This document shows, in pieces, positions 22,501 to 32,982 of a DNA stretch of 64,000 nucleotides; positions within the stretch are counted from its first letter, which is position 1; each line of letters opens with the position of its first letter. The notes under the pieces are model-generated. The model saw only the letters and a program-made list of their open reading frames with translations. It did not search any database and was not told the origin of the DNA. Source of the DNA: Sclerodactyla briareus (taxonomy: Eukaryota > Echinodermata > Holothuroidea > Dendrochirotida > Sclerodactylidae); contig JAODTK010005736.1 of assembly GCA_026419785.1 (NCBI GenBank), positions 124,001 through 188,000 of the forward strand. Reading direction: 5' to 3'. A program made the position numbers and the translations under genes.

Positions 22501-23320
22501 TATGGTGTTATAACAAAACCAGGACGAGACGCTTATCTGATGGATGACTTATCATATTCACATTTCGAACGACGACCCGGGACAACGCGTGTACGAAGAT
22601 TTTTTCCGTAGCAGTTTAAACAAAATAACATCGGAATGGAAGGACGCAACCAGCAAAGTTGTTGATCCATCAAACGGGCTGTAGTAGTCTTGCTTGAAGA
22701 CGAAGATTGTTTTAGCTCTTCCTGAACCTTAATTCTATCTCTGTTGAAATACAAAAAAAAAATATGCTGGCTAACAAATAATACTGACTGTAAAGTTGGC
22801 GCACACAGCAGAAATTTGGTCGGAATAAAAGGGTGCTGCAGAATAATCGGGAATATAAAACCTTTAAAAAAGACTAGGCTGTGCAGCATAAGTCGGAATT
22901 ACAAAAGGGGCGGTGTTTTTGGTTTGGTGGGGAGGGGGAAGGAGGCTCGACACGAATTTACTGTACTTCTTAACAATAGATGACTCATGCACGTCAGTCA
23001 GTTCTGCTAATGCGGAACAATTGACGGGGTAGTGATGGTTGGGGGGTGGTACCAATCACCGCTGACTTTGCTCCACATATTCCGTTTGAGAACAATTAGG
23101 CAGTGGGCCGAAGTTCTGAATTCGCTTGTTGTATGAACCCCCCCCCCCCAAAAGGGGGCTCGATACTTTTGGCATAATGTGATTAATGTGTAGTTTTAGA
23201 ACATGTCATCAAATTCACAAGCCCAACTCTGGGACAGGAATGAGTTTTTAATAAAAGGTTTAAACTTTCGTTAATTCCGAAAATTTCCTGATTTTCCTTC
23301 CCTCTCCGAAACCTTCCCAA

Positions 23321-23328
23321 CCAATCAG
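23321..23328 (+). promoter_or_regulatory. CCAAT box (ccaatcag) upstream of candidate exon B
   Basis: Perfect ccaatcag word 62 bp before the ATG at 23390, followed by a gatgtcag CRE-like word near 23338. Confidence 0.3.
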
Positions 23329-23389
23329 TGGCGTTATGATGTCAGCTGAATTATTTACCATCCCGATCCGATTAACCTCGCAACACTTA

Positions 23390-23563
23390 ATGAAAGATGG
23401 CGAACCTCCAGTTAACAAGATACTCCTGTTTGCAGTGTGTCTTTGTGTAATGTTCATTCGAAATTATGGCTTCCACGACGATATTAAACCAGGTTCACAA
23501 GATATGCAAAAGAATGCAAAGGGCATGAACAAAGCGGGAAGACAGCGGAGGCCTTGTAATCTG
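23390..23563 (+). CDS. Putative gene B, first coding exon (membrane-anchored N terminus?)
   Basis: The frame starts MKDGEPPVNKILLFAVCLCV and continues MFIRNYGFHDD. That is a short hydrophilic head, one hydrophobic span of about 13-15 residues, then a polar, basic stem: the layout of a signal anchor or type II membrane protein. In-frame ATGs also exist at 23336 and 23339, but they lie only 8-11 bases from the CCAAT box, so 23390 is preferred. A possible donor, ctg|gtgaag (23564), leaves phase 0; without splicing, the ORF ends at 23578. A phase-compatible continuation may begin at 24545 after a weak acceptor (catgtgcag|). No family is recognised with confidence. Confidence 0.3.
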
Positions 23564-23609
23564 GTGAAGATCACGTGAATGAGACCACAATTCCTGACTA
23601 TATCTGTGT

Positions 23610-23700
23610 CTGTCAGCTGTGTCGTGGTACACTATTTAACGCGAAGGGACATAACTTTTCTTCGCGTGTTCGAATCTCGCCTCTCGGTGGAGGCCCTTTT
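23610..23700 (+). mobile_element. tRNA-like SINE head or tRNA pseudogene
   Basis: The segment has a box-A-like word (gtggtacac..tttaacgcg, 23624-23643) and, about 25 bases later, a box-B-like word (gtgttcgaatctcgcc, 23666-23681). This is the spacing of an internal RNA polymerase III promoter. No complete seven-base acceptor stem can be drawn, so a functional tRNA is unlikely. A T-rich run follows at 23698. A tRNA-derived SINE head is the more likely reading. Confidence 0.4.
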
Positions 23701-24544
23701 TTCTTCTTCTATTTTCTCTTTCTTTCTTTGTCACTAGTGGAACAAGTAACCACCGGGCTATAGTATTTTAAAACCGCATCATTTCACGGTGAAAGATCTG
23801 GAGGAAGGGGTCCGTTCACTATTTTCTTTGTGCTGCGACATCTTTATTTTAGGTCCTAGACTTGATGTTTTAGATTCATTTTTTGGTTCATCAGTGGTAG
23901 GTTATGAACTGTGTTCTGAATTTTTTTTCTATTTCTAATAAATGATTTAACACGTTTCCTCCGAAAGTTTCCTAGTGGTTTTGGAATAACTTACCCATTT
24001 ACTGGTGTGGACTTTGCTCCATTCTATTCATAGGATCCTGCCCCGCTACCGACCTTGATATTGATTAAACGTTTTTAAACGCTAACCAAAATGTTTTTTT
24101 AGACACGGTTCGGTACGGAAAAATTTTTTGGATAGCCGAAAGGCGCAGCCACTTGGGCTTGGTGAATGTGTCAGAGAGGGGATGGAAGGTCGGGATATGC
24201 GGGTTGCGTGCGAACCCCCAGCCCCATGTTATTTAATTTTCCACACTTATTTTTCACCTCCTCACTGCTTTCAAGCCTCTCCCCATTGCTCTGAGCCCCC
24301 ACCTCTCAGATGCGGTGCGGCTGTGCACCCCTAATGTTTCAGGTGTGTCCGCCCCTCGCCTCTCTCCCCGTCTCTCCCTTCCATGTTCGCCGAACATTTA
24401 ATCCACACTGCAAACCAGCAGTGTATTTTCATCATCCTTCATTGTTTCTCGTTTTTTTCTGGATTCTGGAACTGAACACTGTGGTCTTAGCCTTACATGT
24501 ACCGTAGTGACAATGCCCATTCATGACATTGCCGGCATGTGCAG

Positions 24545-25034
24545 GGAGTTCGAGAGCCTGTTCTAGTGAGCACTGATATGTTGTTGCGAAGCGTAGTTTT
24601 GGCAGAACTATCTATGGCTTTCTCAAATAAGGGAAACGTCTTCCAGCTGCCATCTGCTTGGGAGCATTCAAAAATTTTGAAGCCCCCTGCAGACTGCTGC
24701 AGAACCGCTAATCCATGCCCAGTACCGACTATTTGCATCGGTTCCGTTCGCCAGGCTCACACAATGTCGTACAGTTCTGGGCCCCCAAATTTCCCTTCCC
24801 CCTGTCCACCCTCTCGGCGGCCCCTTGGGCATCTCCACCCCAGTAATGAAACTGAACCGTTTTGGCGTACCCTGCTGTTTTCTAAAAATACTTTGCTGTA
24901 TTATTTTCATGAGATACTTACTGCTATAGGATCGAATAGGTACGAGGGTAACAAGATCCGAGTACAATTAACATATGTCTGGACGCTATTGTCAGCTGTA
25001 AATACTTCACTCAGATACGTAGCTGGGCATTTTT
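24545..25034 (+). CDS. Possible second exon of gene B (very tentative)
   Basis: The frame is open from the acceptor-like catgtgcag| through 25034 in phase 0, matching the candidate donor at 23564. It begins GVREPVLVST and contains FSNKGNVFQL. There is a faint resemblance to the start of carbohydrate sulfotransferase domains (a strand ending in a R-S-G-S/T loop, then an N-V-F word). The R-S-G-S loop would need a one-base change, and the later part is Pro/Cys-rich and does not fit. The opposite strand is also open. Treat as an ORF of unknown reality. Confidence 0.15.
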
Positions 25035-25046
25035 AACATAATACCG

Positions 25047-25067
25047 CCCCCCCCCCCCCCCCCCCCG
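25047..25067 (+). repeat. Poly-C run (~20)
   Basis: Uninterrupted C-homopolymer after taccgc. Similar C/G runs occur at many places in the window (1388, 15841, 44851, 47617, 56525, 57339). They are probably real but of uncertain length. Confidence 0.8.
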
Positions 25068-25069
25068 TT

Positions 25070-26580
25070 CGATAAGCCTCAACGGTTAGGCTATCACGTA
25101 GAACGTCAACGGAATACACCGCTTCCCGCTCCATGTTTTTGACCACAAAATATACGAATGTTGCAATTTGCTGTAGTTTCATTCAATCAATGATTGATGG
25201 AGCCCCTGAATCCTCACACTTGCACCTGGCGGCTGCAAACCGATTGACTTTTCAGTAATCTATTTACAAAGGAATCGGGGGGGGGGGCCACCGCCCTAGG
25301 TCTTGTTTGTTAGCCCCCATGTCACTATCTCAGGTGGTACAACAATAAATTATTCGTTCAATATCACCTGCAAATGTTCCATCCCAGAGGGTCGTTCGCT
25401 CATCTCGCAAAAGGGGAAAGGAGCCGCTTGTTAGATCATCGACAATTGAGGCAGCTAACCGACACAGGGCCTGCGATGGGATGCACGAGGAACTCACTGC
25501 TGTTAAAAATTGAGGGCCGTGGTTCCATTGGCGTCACGAGGGTAGTTTGTAGGTGGTTTAAGAACTTGATCGGCGCCCCTCTCCTCCCCCCCGCCCCTTT
25601 CAATCTTCCTTGATATCACGACTTACGGAAATTAGGAGAGGTTGGGGATGGGTTCCACTGACGGCTACGGAACTTGCTCATTACTCTTTACATTCCCCTA
25701 TTCATATTTCGCGTTTTAAATACCCTTTTTTATCTCTCCGTTTTGAGGATATATTATAACGTGTTTTTTATATCTTCATTGGGGCACCAACTGAAGCTTG
25801 TGGAAGTCTTGTCTACTTCAAGTCATACGGCGACCAAAACTTTCCAGGTCTTGCCCCCAGAACTTGGTCAACATGGCTGTCGCATGTTCAGCTCTCTAGA
25901 ATTTTCACGTTAATACTTAGATTGCCAGTGGTTCATCGAATCCTGGAACATTGCTGACCGAAGGACATTTCCAATTAGCTTCAGTTTGTGAAGTGATCGC
26001 CGCTCGCATTTGTGCTATTACGCTCACCGCAAGTACTAATGCGCACACCTTACCCAACCATTTGCAAATTTGGGCTACACATTGTCCCCCATGAAACACA
26101 AGAAAATTGATGTTCGATTTGTGTCTCCGGTGTTTTATGTCACGTGCCAGTGACCCGTGCTTGTCCTCAGCAGCATTCTGCAGTCACAATTTCATGATAA
26201 AGTTCGGCTCCATCGATATCACAGCTTAAATTTGTGCAACTATTTCACACTTTCATGGATGAGGTTCAATTCCAAGGTCGGGTTTCAAATCGCCTCTTTT
26301 ATAAATCCAACTGCCAAAATCAAGTAATAATAATCAAGAATTTGGTGCTTTGGGAAAAAGGGGCGTTGTTCCCGTGGTGCATATGTCAAATATCCTGTAT
26401 TGTCAACTAGTGAAAAATCATGCGGGGCGGCGCTGACCACTGACGCCGTTGGTATACCCTCAAATAATATGTCCACCTGAGGCTGGGCTTAGGCTGTAGC
26501 TGCCTTGGCAATAATTGTGAACTTCCTACGCGTACATGACTTATCGTAACAGCAGGTTTGATCGTAAGCTAAGTAACTGA
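25070..26580. other. No gene recognised
   Basis: Unique-looking DNA with short chance ORFs on both strands. No motif, strong splice pair or repeat match was found. Confidence 0.35.
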
Positions 26581-26811
26581 AGGGGGGTGGGGGTATATGA
26601 ATTGATGTGTTTTTTTTTTGCCGTTTTTTTTTTTCTTTTTTTCCGTGGGACAAAATCTCTTTTGGCTGTAACCTTTTCAAAACCGATTCCCTGTTTGTTG
26701 TTCTTTACAAAAAAATCCTTGTCGGGGCCTTGTCGTTTGGCGCCCATCTATTCTGGGCAGAGGGGGCGGCTTTCCCCACCTCGAAACTTGTGACGCCACT
26801 GCCTAGTGTAT
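26580..26811 (+). mobile_element. DNA-element right-end fragment (…gacgccactg)
   Basis: Ends in gggggcggctttccccacct...gtgacgccactg at 26811. The reverse complement, cagtggcgtcac, is a hAT-type terminus distinct from the CAGGGGCGGCG group. No matching left end or octamer duplication was found (right flank cctagtgt). Confidence 0.4.
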
Positions 26812-26819
26812 CTATCATA

Positions 26820-29700
26820 ACTTGCATGGCGTACTTTGTTCTCTCTGTTAGAATCCGGTCAGTCGTGTGATTGTCAGTTAATGACTTGTAAGTATGGAAA
26901 TCCGGAAAGTTATATATTACTATGTCCCTCTACCAACCTCTACCCTCACCCATTGTCCCATCCACTTTATATTTCATTACCCCTTCCCTTATAAATGCAA
27001 TAAATGACCTAGCTGAAGGTCATTCTGTATCTTCTAGGCTTTCATTTCACTGCTAAGATACATAATTTCGCTTATCGTCCGCACTCTGTAGCTCGATCGC
27101 ACTTAAGAGATCATTGACTCCCACCTACCTGCACCCCCCGTCCCCGGGTCCCTTCGGTTTTCAATCCAGGCCGACAGTACCCCTCCCGTAAGGCAGAACT
27201 AGGTGAGAACTGTTTTGGTATAGATTTCGAAGTGTAATTGAGGAGTTTTGGGCCGCTAAGTTTCAAATTTTCGCGTATCACACAGAATACTGCACATGTT
27301 TTAAATTTTTACTCCGTCAACCCCCATTTTAAAGAGCCCTCATTCAACGTCCTCGCCCTCTGCGCTCATGTAACCCGAGTTGTGCTTGTCGTGAACTTTA
27401 GTTGTTTTGTTCCTGACTCATTAGCTTTCATTTCATCCCAAACTTGTTGAGCCCCTTCTAGGGGGTCGAACACCTAAATTTTGAGCTAATTCAAGCCTTC
27501 GGCCCACCGCCTACGTCTGTCACTGTTCATGTTACAGCTCAATGAGCTGATAATGATATGGTCTCGAATAATTAAGATAGAACGACGTTTGCATGACAGC
27601 ACTGTGGAGCAGACATTTTCCTGAAACTTCCCTGGCACACCTACACCTGTAGCCTACAAGCTAACAAACCTACACTGTCCAAAAATGTTGACAGATTTCC
27701 CCCTACTTATTCACGATAACAGTTGAACACGGAATGGATTGGTTGCGTTTTTACACCCAGCCCGTACTGTTCAGTGATGAGCATATGCGCACTTACATTC
27801 ACTGTGACCAGGATTACACAATTTAGTGTTCCCACTAGTTATGACACGTGTGACAAGTATGTATAAAATGGTGACCATCTTGTTGACATACCTCTTTTGA
27901 ATTATGTTACCTGCAACAACGTGGTAACAGAGAAACCCCCCCCCCCCACAAAAAAAAAAAAAACCAGGGCATGCCGACTACCAAACGAACGATCTGCGCC
28001 AACTCCAAACGGAGGTTTCCCCTACTGCCCCAAACCTGTAACCTCAACCCCTGGTAGCACCAGACGCCACTACCACTGACTAACTACCGGTACTGACTCA
28101 AATAGCTAATAAATTACCATATCAATTTTCAACCATTTGGCGGCAGGTTTCTGGCTTTACCGGGAAGAGAAGAGTGGGGGCTCTGGAGTCGATGATGGTG
28201 CTAGGAGACGTATTATGAGATAAACCGTGGAACTGTGTTTCCCCTCCTTAGGCAGCTGGAGATTTAGGACAGAACAGATTGCTAATGTTCTCGAATCAGC
28301 ACGATTATTCTTCGTGTGTTTTAGCCTACACTTTGTCCTCGCTTACAGTAGGCTGGGTCAGGTGTGAGAAGTGGCCATATCGCGACGAATTTTACAATCT
28401 CCACCTCCTGTATTTCCGCGTAATTTGGGGGCATGTTTGCATCTGATGATCTTGGAGTTTTTGGGCGAGGACATCAAAATCAGGGATATGATATAGCATC
28501 TTTCTGGTAACCGAGCTTCCTTATGTGCTATATATATAACAACGTAAAAGGCGGCTACTAATATCAATATACCCGTAGCAGTTATATAATACATAACACG
28601 GAAAAGTGGTGGTCACAATGACACGTGATATACATCACTGCATGAACTTAAATATACTATAATTTTAATGGAATAGTATAACCAGTGTCCATGAATCGCA
28701 CTCGGGGAGTACCAGTAGGAAAACAGACCTGAGATCCTTTGTAAATTTGATTAGGTTTCCAAGGGCAAGCCAACAGACAAATGCAATGGACGATTGCGCG
28801 ATGAGTGAGTCGACTATCCTTCGGATGACCTCCTTTTCCCAGAGTTTTTCCGTGTAAAATCGAAGTCAATCAGGGCGATTTCTTGGATATTATTTTGATG
28901 TCAAGGGTCGCCGTATCGATACGGTATATCCTACGTATGTTTAATCATTAATGCAATAGTTCAATCACTGTCCGAGCGATGTGTATTGCTGTAATGCAAA
29001 CGGATGCGTCCATCATTCGCTGCATGGGGTTGCGACGCGATATACTGCCTGTTCAAAAGTAAATAACACAAGATTTTGGAACTCCGAATTTTCGGATTTA
29101 TACAAAGATGTAACGTTCGAAGCCTTCTGTGTCATCTTTATTTTTGGAACATTCCACTGGCAAATGGCACTGTCCATTCTTCACCAGGTGTTGCGAACAA
29201 TAACGCTTCTTCTTCAGATTACCAGGGCGCATGTGATTTTCACCTCATTTGAAGTAATGTGATTATAATCTGTCAACGACTCTGAAATAGTTCTACCATT
29301 GTATAACACTGCACGAAGTGTTTATTGGACTTTCGGCGACAGTTTAGGTAACAATCCCCGGCTAGTCACAATGATTGGTATCTTCTTCTTCTGAGTCCAA
29401 TCACAAACAAGTTAATTTTACATTCTAGGAATCCAGGAAGTAGACTGACGCCATTAACATTCTTGTCATTCTGCTAGTGTATGAAATCAAAATCTGCATT
29501 TTCAGCGCAAGTAGGGCCTAGCATGAGCATTCGGGGAGGGGGAGGGGGAAGAAGGAAAAAGTTCTACCTTAATAGACCTATTTACCCAAAACAACATTCC
29601 CTTGGTTATTCGATGGAGTTGGTTTATTCTTTGACTACTCAGGGCTAGACGGCAAAGTTCCCGAGAATCCACCGTAAGGTGGCTACACACACACGAAGCT
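26820..29700. other. No gene recognised
   Basis: Mostly unique-looking sequence. It includes a C9/A13 homopolymer pair at about 27938-27963 and a segment near 27690-27790 with loose similarity to 53880-54060 (acagatttcccc..tactta). ORFs such as 28981-29262 have no recognisable feature. Confidence 0.35.
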
Positions 29701-29759
29701 TTGATGGAACACTTCCAATTGTTCAGTATCCTGCTCGACGTTAATGGTTTGAAACGCCA

Positions 29760-30055
29760 ATTTATCTTTGTTACAAACAGCCGCCCTGATGGCGTTGAAC
29801 GCATTGAATACCTTGCTAATTTTTTAGCTTGCGGGAGATCAGCCCTACAAGTCATCATGTCTCACCTTCCGTTCGTTCGTTCGTTCGTTCGTTCGTCGTT
29901 CGTTGTTCGTTCCGTTCGTTCGTCCGGTCTGTTGGTCACGTTCATTCATAACTTCAAACCATCATGCGAACACTCAGGTGGTTGAAACTTGGTGGGTGGA
30001 TGTAAGCTTGCTACAGGCTAGCATTAGCTAAATTTAGTTCGCATAGGTTGTATTA
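29760..30055 (+). repeat. Dispersed repeat family 2 with tetranucleotide core, copy B
   Basis: Forward partner of 21938-22205. The core at 29868-29933 is (GTTC)n, flanked by ctacaagtcatcatgtct and by cacgttcattcataacttc. Flanking sequence, not only the microsatellite, is conserved, so this is an element that carries a microsatellite. Confidence 0.7.
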
Positions 30056-30796
30056 ATTTTATTAATCCAATTAATTACCCCCCCATTTTCCAAACTTTAG
30101 TTTTAAGCTCTCCTGCTGGCCAGACAAGTTTGTTTACATTAACTCATCTCTGCTTGTAGCCGTGTTTACCTTAACTATCAGAAGGTCCAGTTTTCTGCAG
30201 AATAGTGTTGACAAAAACCTAGTTTCCAGGGGCTGTTTGAGTTGTCTTTCATTTTCATCGCATCTCCGCGCCCTAGTTTCACATTAGAACCCCTGCCCCA
30301 CAGATTTGTTTACATTACAATTCTCGGTCCCATTCCTGAGTGGTGACCTAGAAATGGAGCTTGCGCCCTCCCCCCCCCCCCCCACCTAAATGATGTTTGA
30401 TGGTAACTTGTGGACCCGTGGTTCAAACTTATGAGGGTCAACAATGTTAATATTCATTTCGGGGGAAAGAGGTGTTTCCACTGTTCAGGCACAGGCTTAG
30501 GAATGGGCACTGATAGCAATATGAGGCACTTTGGTAAGAAATGTTCCCAGTCAGTCCATGGTTAGCAGATGGTCAGTAGAGGTCAGTTGATGTGAAACAA
30601 ACAATAAATGTGAAATGGGCGAAAAAAAAAACGCAGTGTATTTGCCACAAGAGTTTTGATGTCAGCAGCTACCAAGTACGTTCCGACTGCACTGTTCAGG
30701 GACTAAGAGATCATTGAATATTTCGACAGGCGCGTTATTTTGGCCGAATAAGGATTTCGTGGCTATTACGTAATCGTTTCTTCACGTCATTCTCAA

Positions 30797-31062
30797 CCTA
30801 TGAACCCGATGTCATATTTACGAAACAACAACAATGCGTCGTTATAACCTAGGACCCAGGCATATTGAAGAAAAACAACAACAAGTGACGTCATCTAACC
30901 TATGACCCGAGGTCATATTGACGAAAACCAACCACAAGTCCGACTTGTTTAGCCCAGGTCCATATTGACGAAAACAACGACAATCCGACTGTAAGAAAAG
31001 ATCTTTGTTTAGCCCGAGGTTCATAGTATTGACGCAAACACAACAAAATCCGACTATTAAGA
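30797..31062 (+). repeat. ~52-bp minisatellite, five units
   Basis: Units start near 30797, 30847, 30898, 30950 and 31010 with variants of cctatgacccgaggtcata, followed by ttgacgaaaacaacaacaag and tccgac. The antisense ORF across it (30842-31168) is a translation of the repeat, not a gene. Each unit carries tgacc..aggtca-like half-sites. Confidence 0.75.
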
Positions 31063-31229
31063 GTCTTTCCGAAAACAAAGCACAGGACCACGAAGCAACC
31101 GCGTTTTGGCACGAGCCGCTTCGCGCGTGCGCATGCCTACAGGCTGTTAGGAACAAAGGAAGAGCCAACCTGCTTCAACAAAAGGAACCAAATCATGTAT
31201 TTAATGTTCAGTAGGAGTTCCTCGGCAAA

Positions 31230-31242
31230 CCAATCACGTGAT
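31230..31242 (+). promoter_or_regulatory. Overlapping CCAAT box and CACGTG E-box
   Basis: ccaatcacgtgat fuses an NF-Y word with a perfect palindromic E-box. No convincing exon follows (an ATG at 31248 opens only 15 codons, with a possible donor after 8). Confidence 0.25.
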
Positions 31243-31529
31243 TTAATGTTTCAAAGACGTTCTGAAGCGGTAATAGTACTATTGTTGTTAAATTAACGTT
31301 GGTGGTTACCGCCAGTTGCTTAGTGAGGCTCAGAGCCGTAGCTGAGGGTAGCCTAACGTTAGTCCCTCTCTTTTTTTTTTTTGTCCGGGCCTAGCTAGGC
31401 GACATAAAATCACATTACAATCTACAAATTACGGTTTTACACAGTCGCCGCAAGAATAAAATAGGCCTACCACTATCTCACCCATCCTTCTTTCGCGAAG
31501 CTTACTTAGGACTATATTAGTGTAAGGTG

Positions 31530-32035
31530 TGTTACTCTGCAGTTGTGAGTAATGAATAGGCTAGGCTTGTACTGCATAGGTGTTACTGGCCATAATTTGG
31601 TACATCCTGGCCTTGTGTAAAACAGGATGTAGGTGTGGCACGTCAGTCAAACGAGTGACCGTTGAAAGCCTACATACAGTCAATGCCTACGCTAGAATCT
31701 TTGGTGTTTGACACCTAAAGCTGACGAACTTTCCTTGTTGCGCACCATTAAAAATATTGTAGCTTTTCTTTCATTACTTACAATAATTGAAAATCACAAC
31801 AAGCTGATTTATTTCGTTTTTCATAACTCTAATGATTTTTCTCGCTCCAATGTCAACTCAGCGTAACATTCCTCTTACTCTCTCTCCGTCTCGGGATAAA
31901 TCCAAATTTTGATTGGTTGTTTTAAAACACCTAAGAAAAATATTTCAAATGATATAATGAGTAAATTCGTTCTGTAACATCACAAAATTGTTATTCATGA
32001 AATGTACATCAAGAACCCACGCATTAGGACTTGTC
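31530..32035 (+). repeat. Dispersed repeat family 1, copy B
   Basis: Partner of 9480-10045; see the shared words listed there. The copies differ by many substitutions and indels and keep no common reading frame. Confidence 0.7.
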
Positions 32036-32099
32036 CTCCAACCAGCAAAGAGGGTATTCTGTTGAAGAGTGAGACACAGCGGATAAGGTCCTTCCTACA

Positions 32100-32235
32100 T
32101 ATGTACACTAATCTGTCCATATATTAATCACCCATATAACTCGCCTTGTACCACCCCGCAATGAAGGCTTTTCAATTCTGGTTCCTAAAACTCTGGGTTA
32201 AATCATTTCCAAATCCGGTAGACGTTCGGGTGTGC
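32100..32235 (+). repeat. Dispersed repeat family 3, copy B
   Basis: Partner of 22290-22500 (catataactcgcc, accaccccgcaatgaaggct, attctggttcc). Confidence 0.5.
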
Positions 32236-32982
32236 TATAATTGCATCGGCAGTTTAAGGCCACTTCAAATTAAACAAATCTTGCCAAAGAGGACAGGTAC
32301 ACAAATCGATCACAACATCGATCACCCCTCTCTTCGCAATTTCCTAGCACGTCCTGGTCCAGTCCCCCCCCCCCTTCCGTAAAACATTCCTCGCAAACAA
32401 GAGACAAGCTACCCATTGCAATAATATTGCGAAGGGAAATTAGGGAATGTCGATACAGAACGCGGAACTTCTATATAGCTCGAATTGCTGTAACATGAAA
32501 CATGAGAATATCTTGACAGATAATTACGATAACGCCACCGCTCACATCACTCACGTTTATTCTGGTGGAAGTACTATCGTCTAGCCGCCTCCACCCGCCA
32601 CTTCTAATCCTTCTTTGCTATCATTTGGAGGTCAACCGGGTCGTGCCTGACCCACTCTATGATATATCCGCGCATCTTGGTCACCTGATCGCTGAGCCAT
32701 ACGCCTGCTCCGTGTCGGTGGCCGTGGGCACTACCCCTATCCACCTGGTCCCGTACCGACATGAACCCAGTGAGCAAGATCGTCTGCCGAGAGGCGCTCC
32801 TGTTGCCCAAAAAACGCAGTTGACGATCGAGAAACAGGCAGCTAACGGTTCATCATTTCCGCCCGATCGGAACCCTGACGTTTAGACAGCATATCGTACC
32901 ATATCCCTGATTATACAACAACTGATATAGATCAAGGATCTCCCCCAACGGAACCTTGCCCTACTATAAGGTTTTATTAGGG

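Noticed and set aside
22533-22889. 118-codon antisense ORF considered as a Harbinger-type transposase fragment
   Set aside because: The supposed R-W-W-V-R-P word could not be confirmed in any frame.
24493-24738. Antisense 81-codon ORF opposite the tentative exon at 24545
   Set aside because: It has no splice or start context; both strands being open shows how weak ORF evidence is here.
30842-31214. Antisense 108-codon ORF with repeated FRQYDLG-like words
   Set aside because: It is a read-through of the ~52-bp minisatellite, and periodicity explains the open frame.
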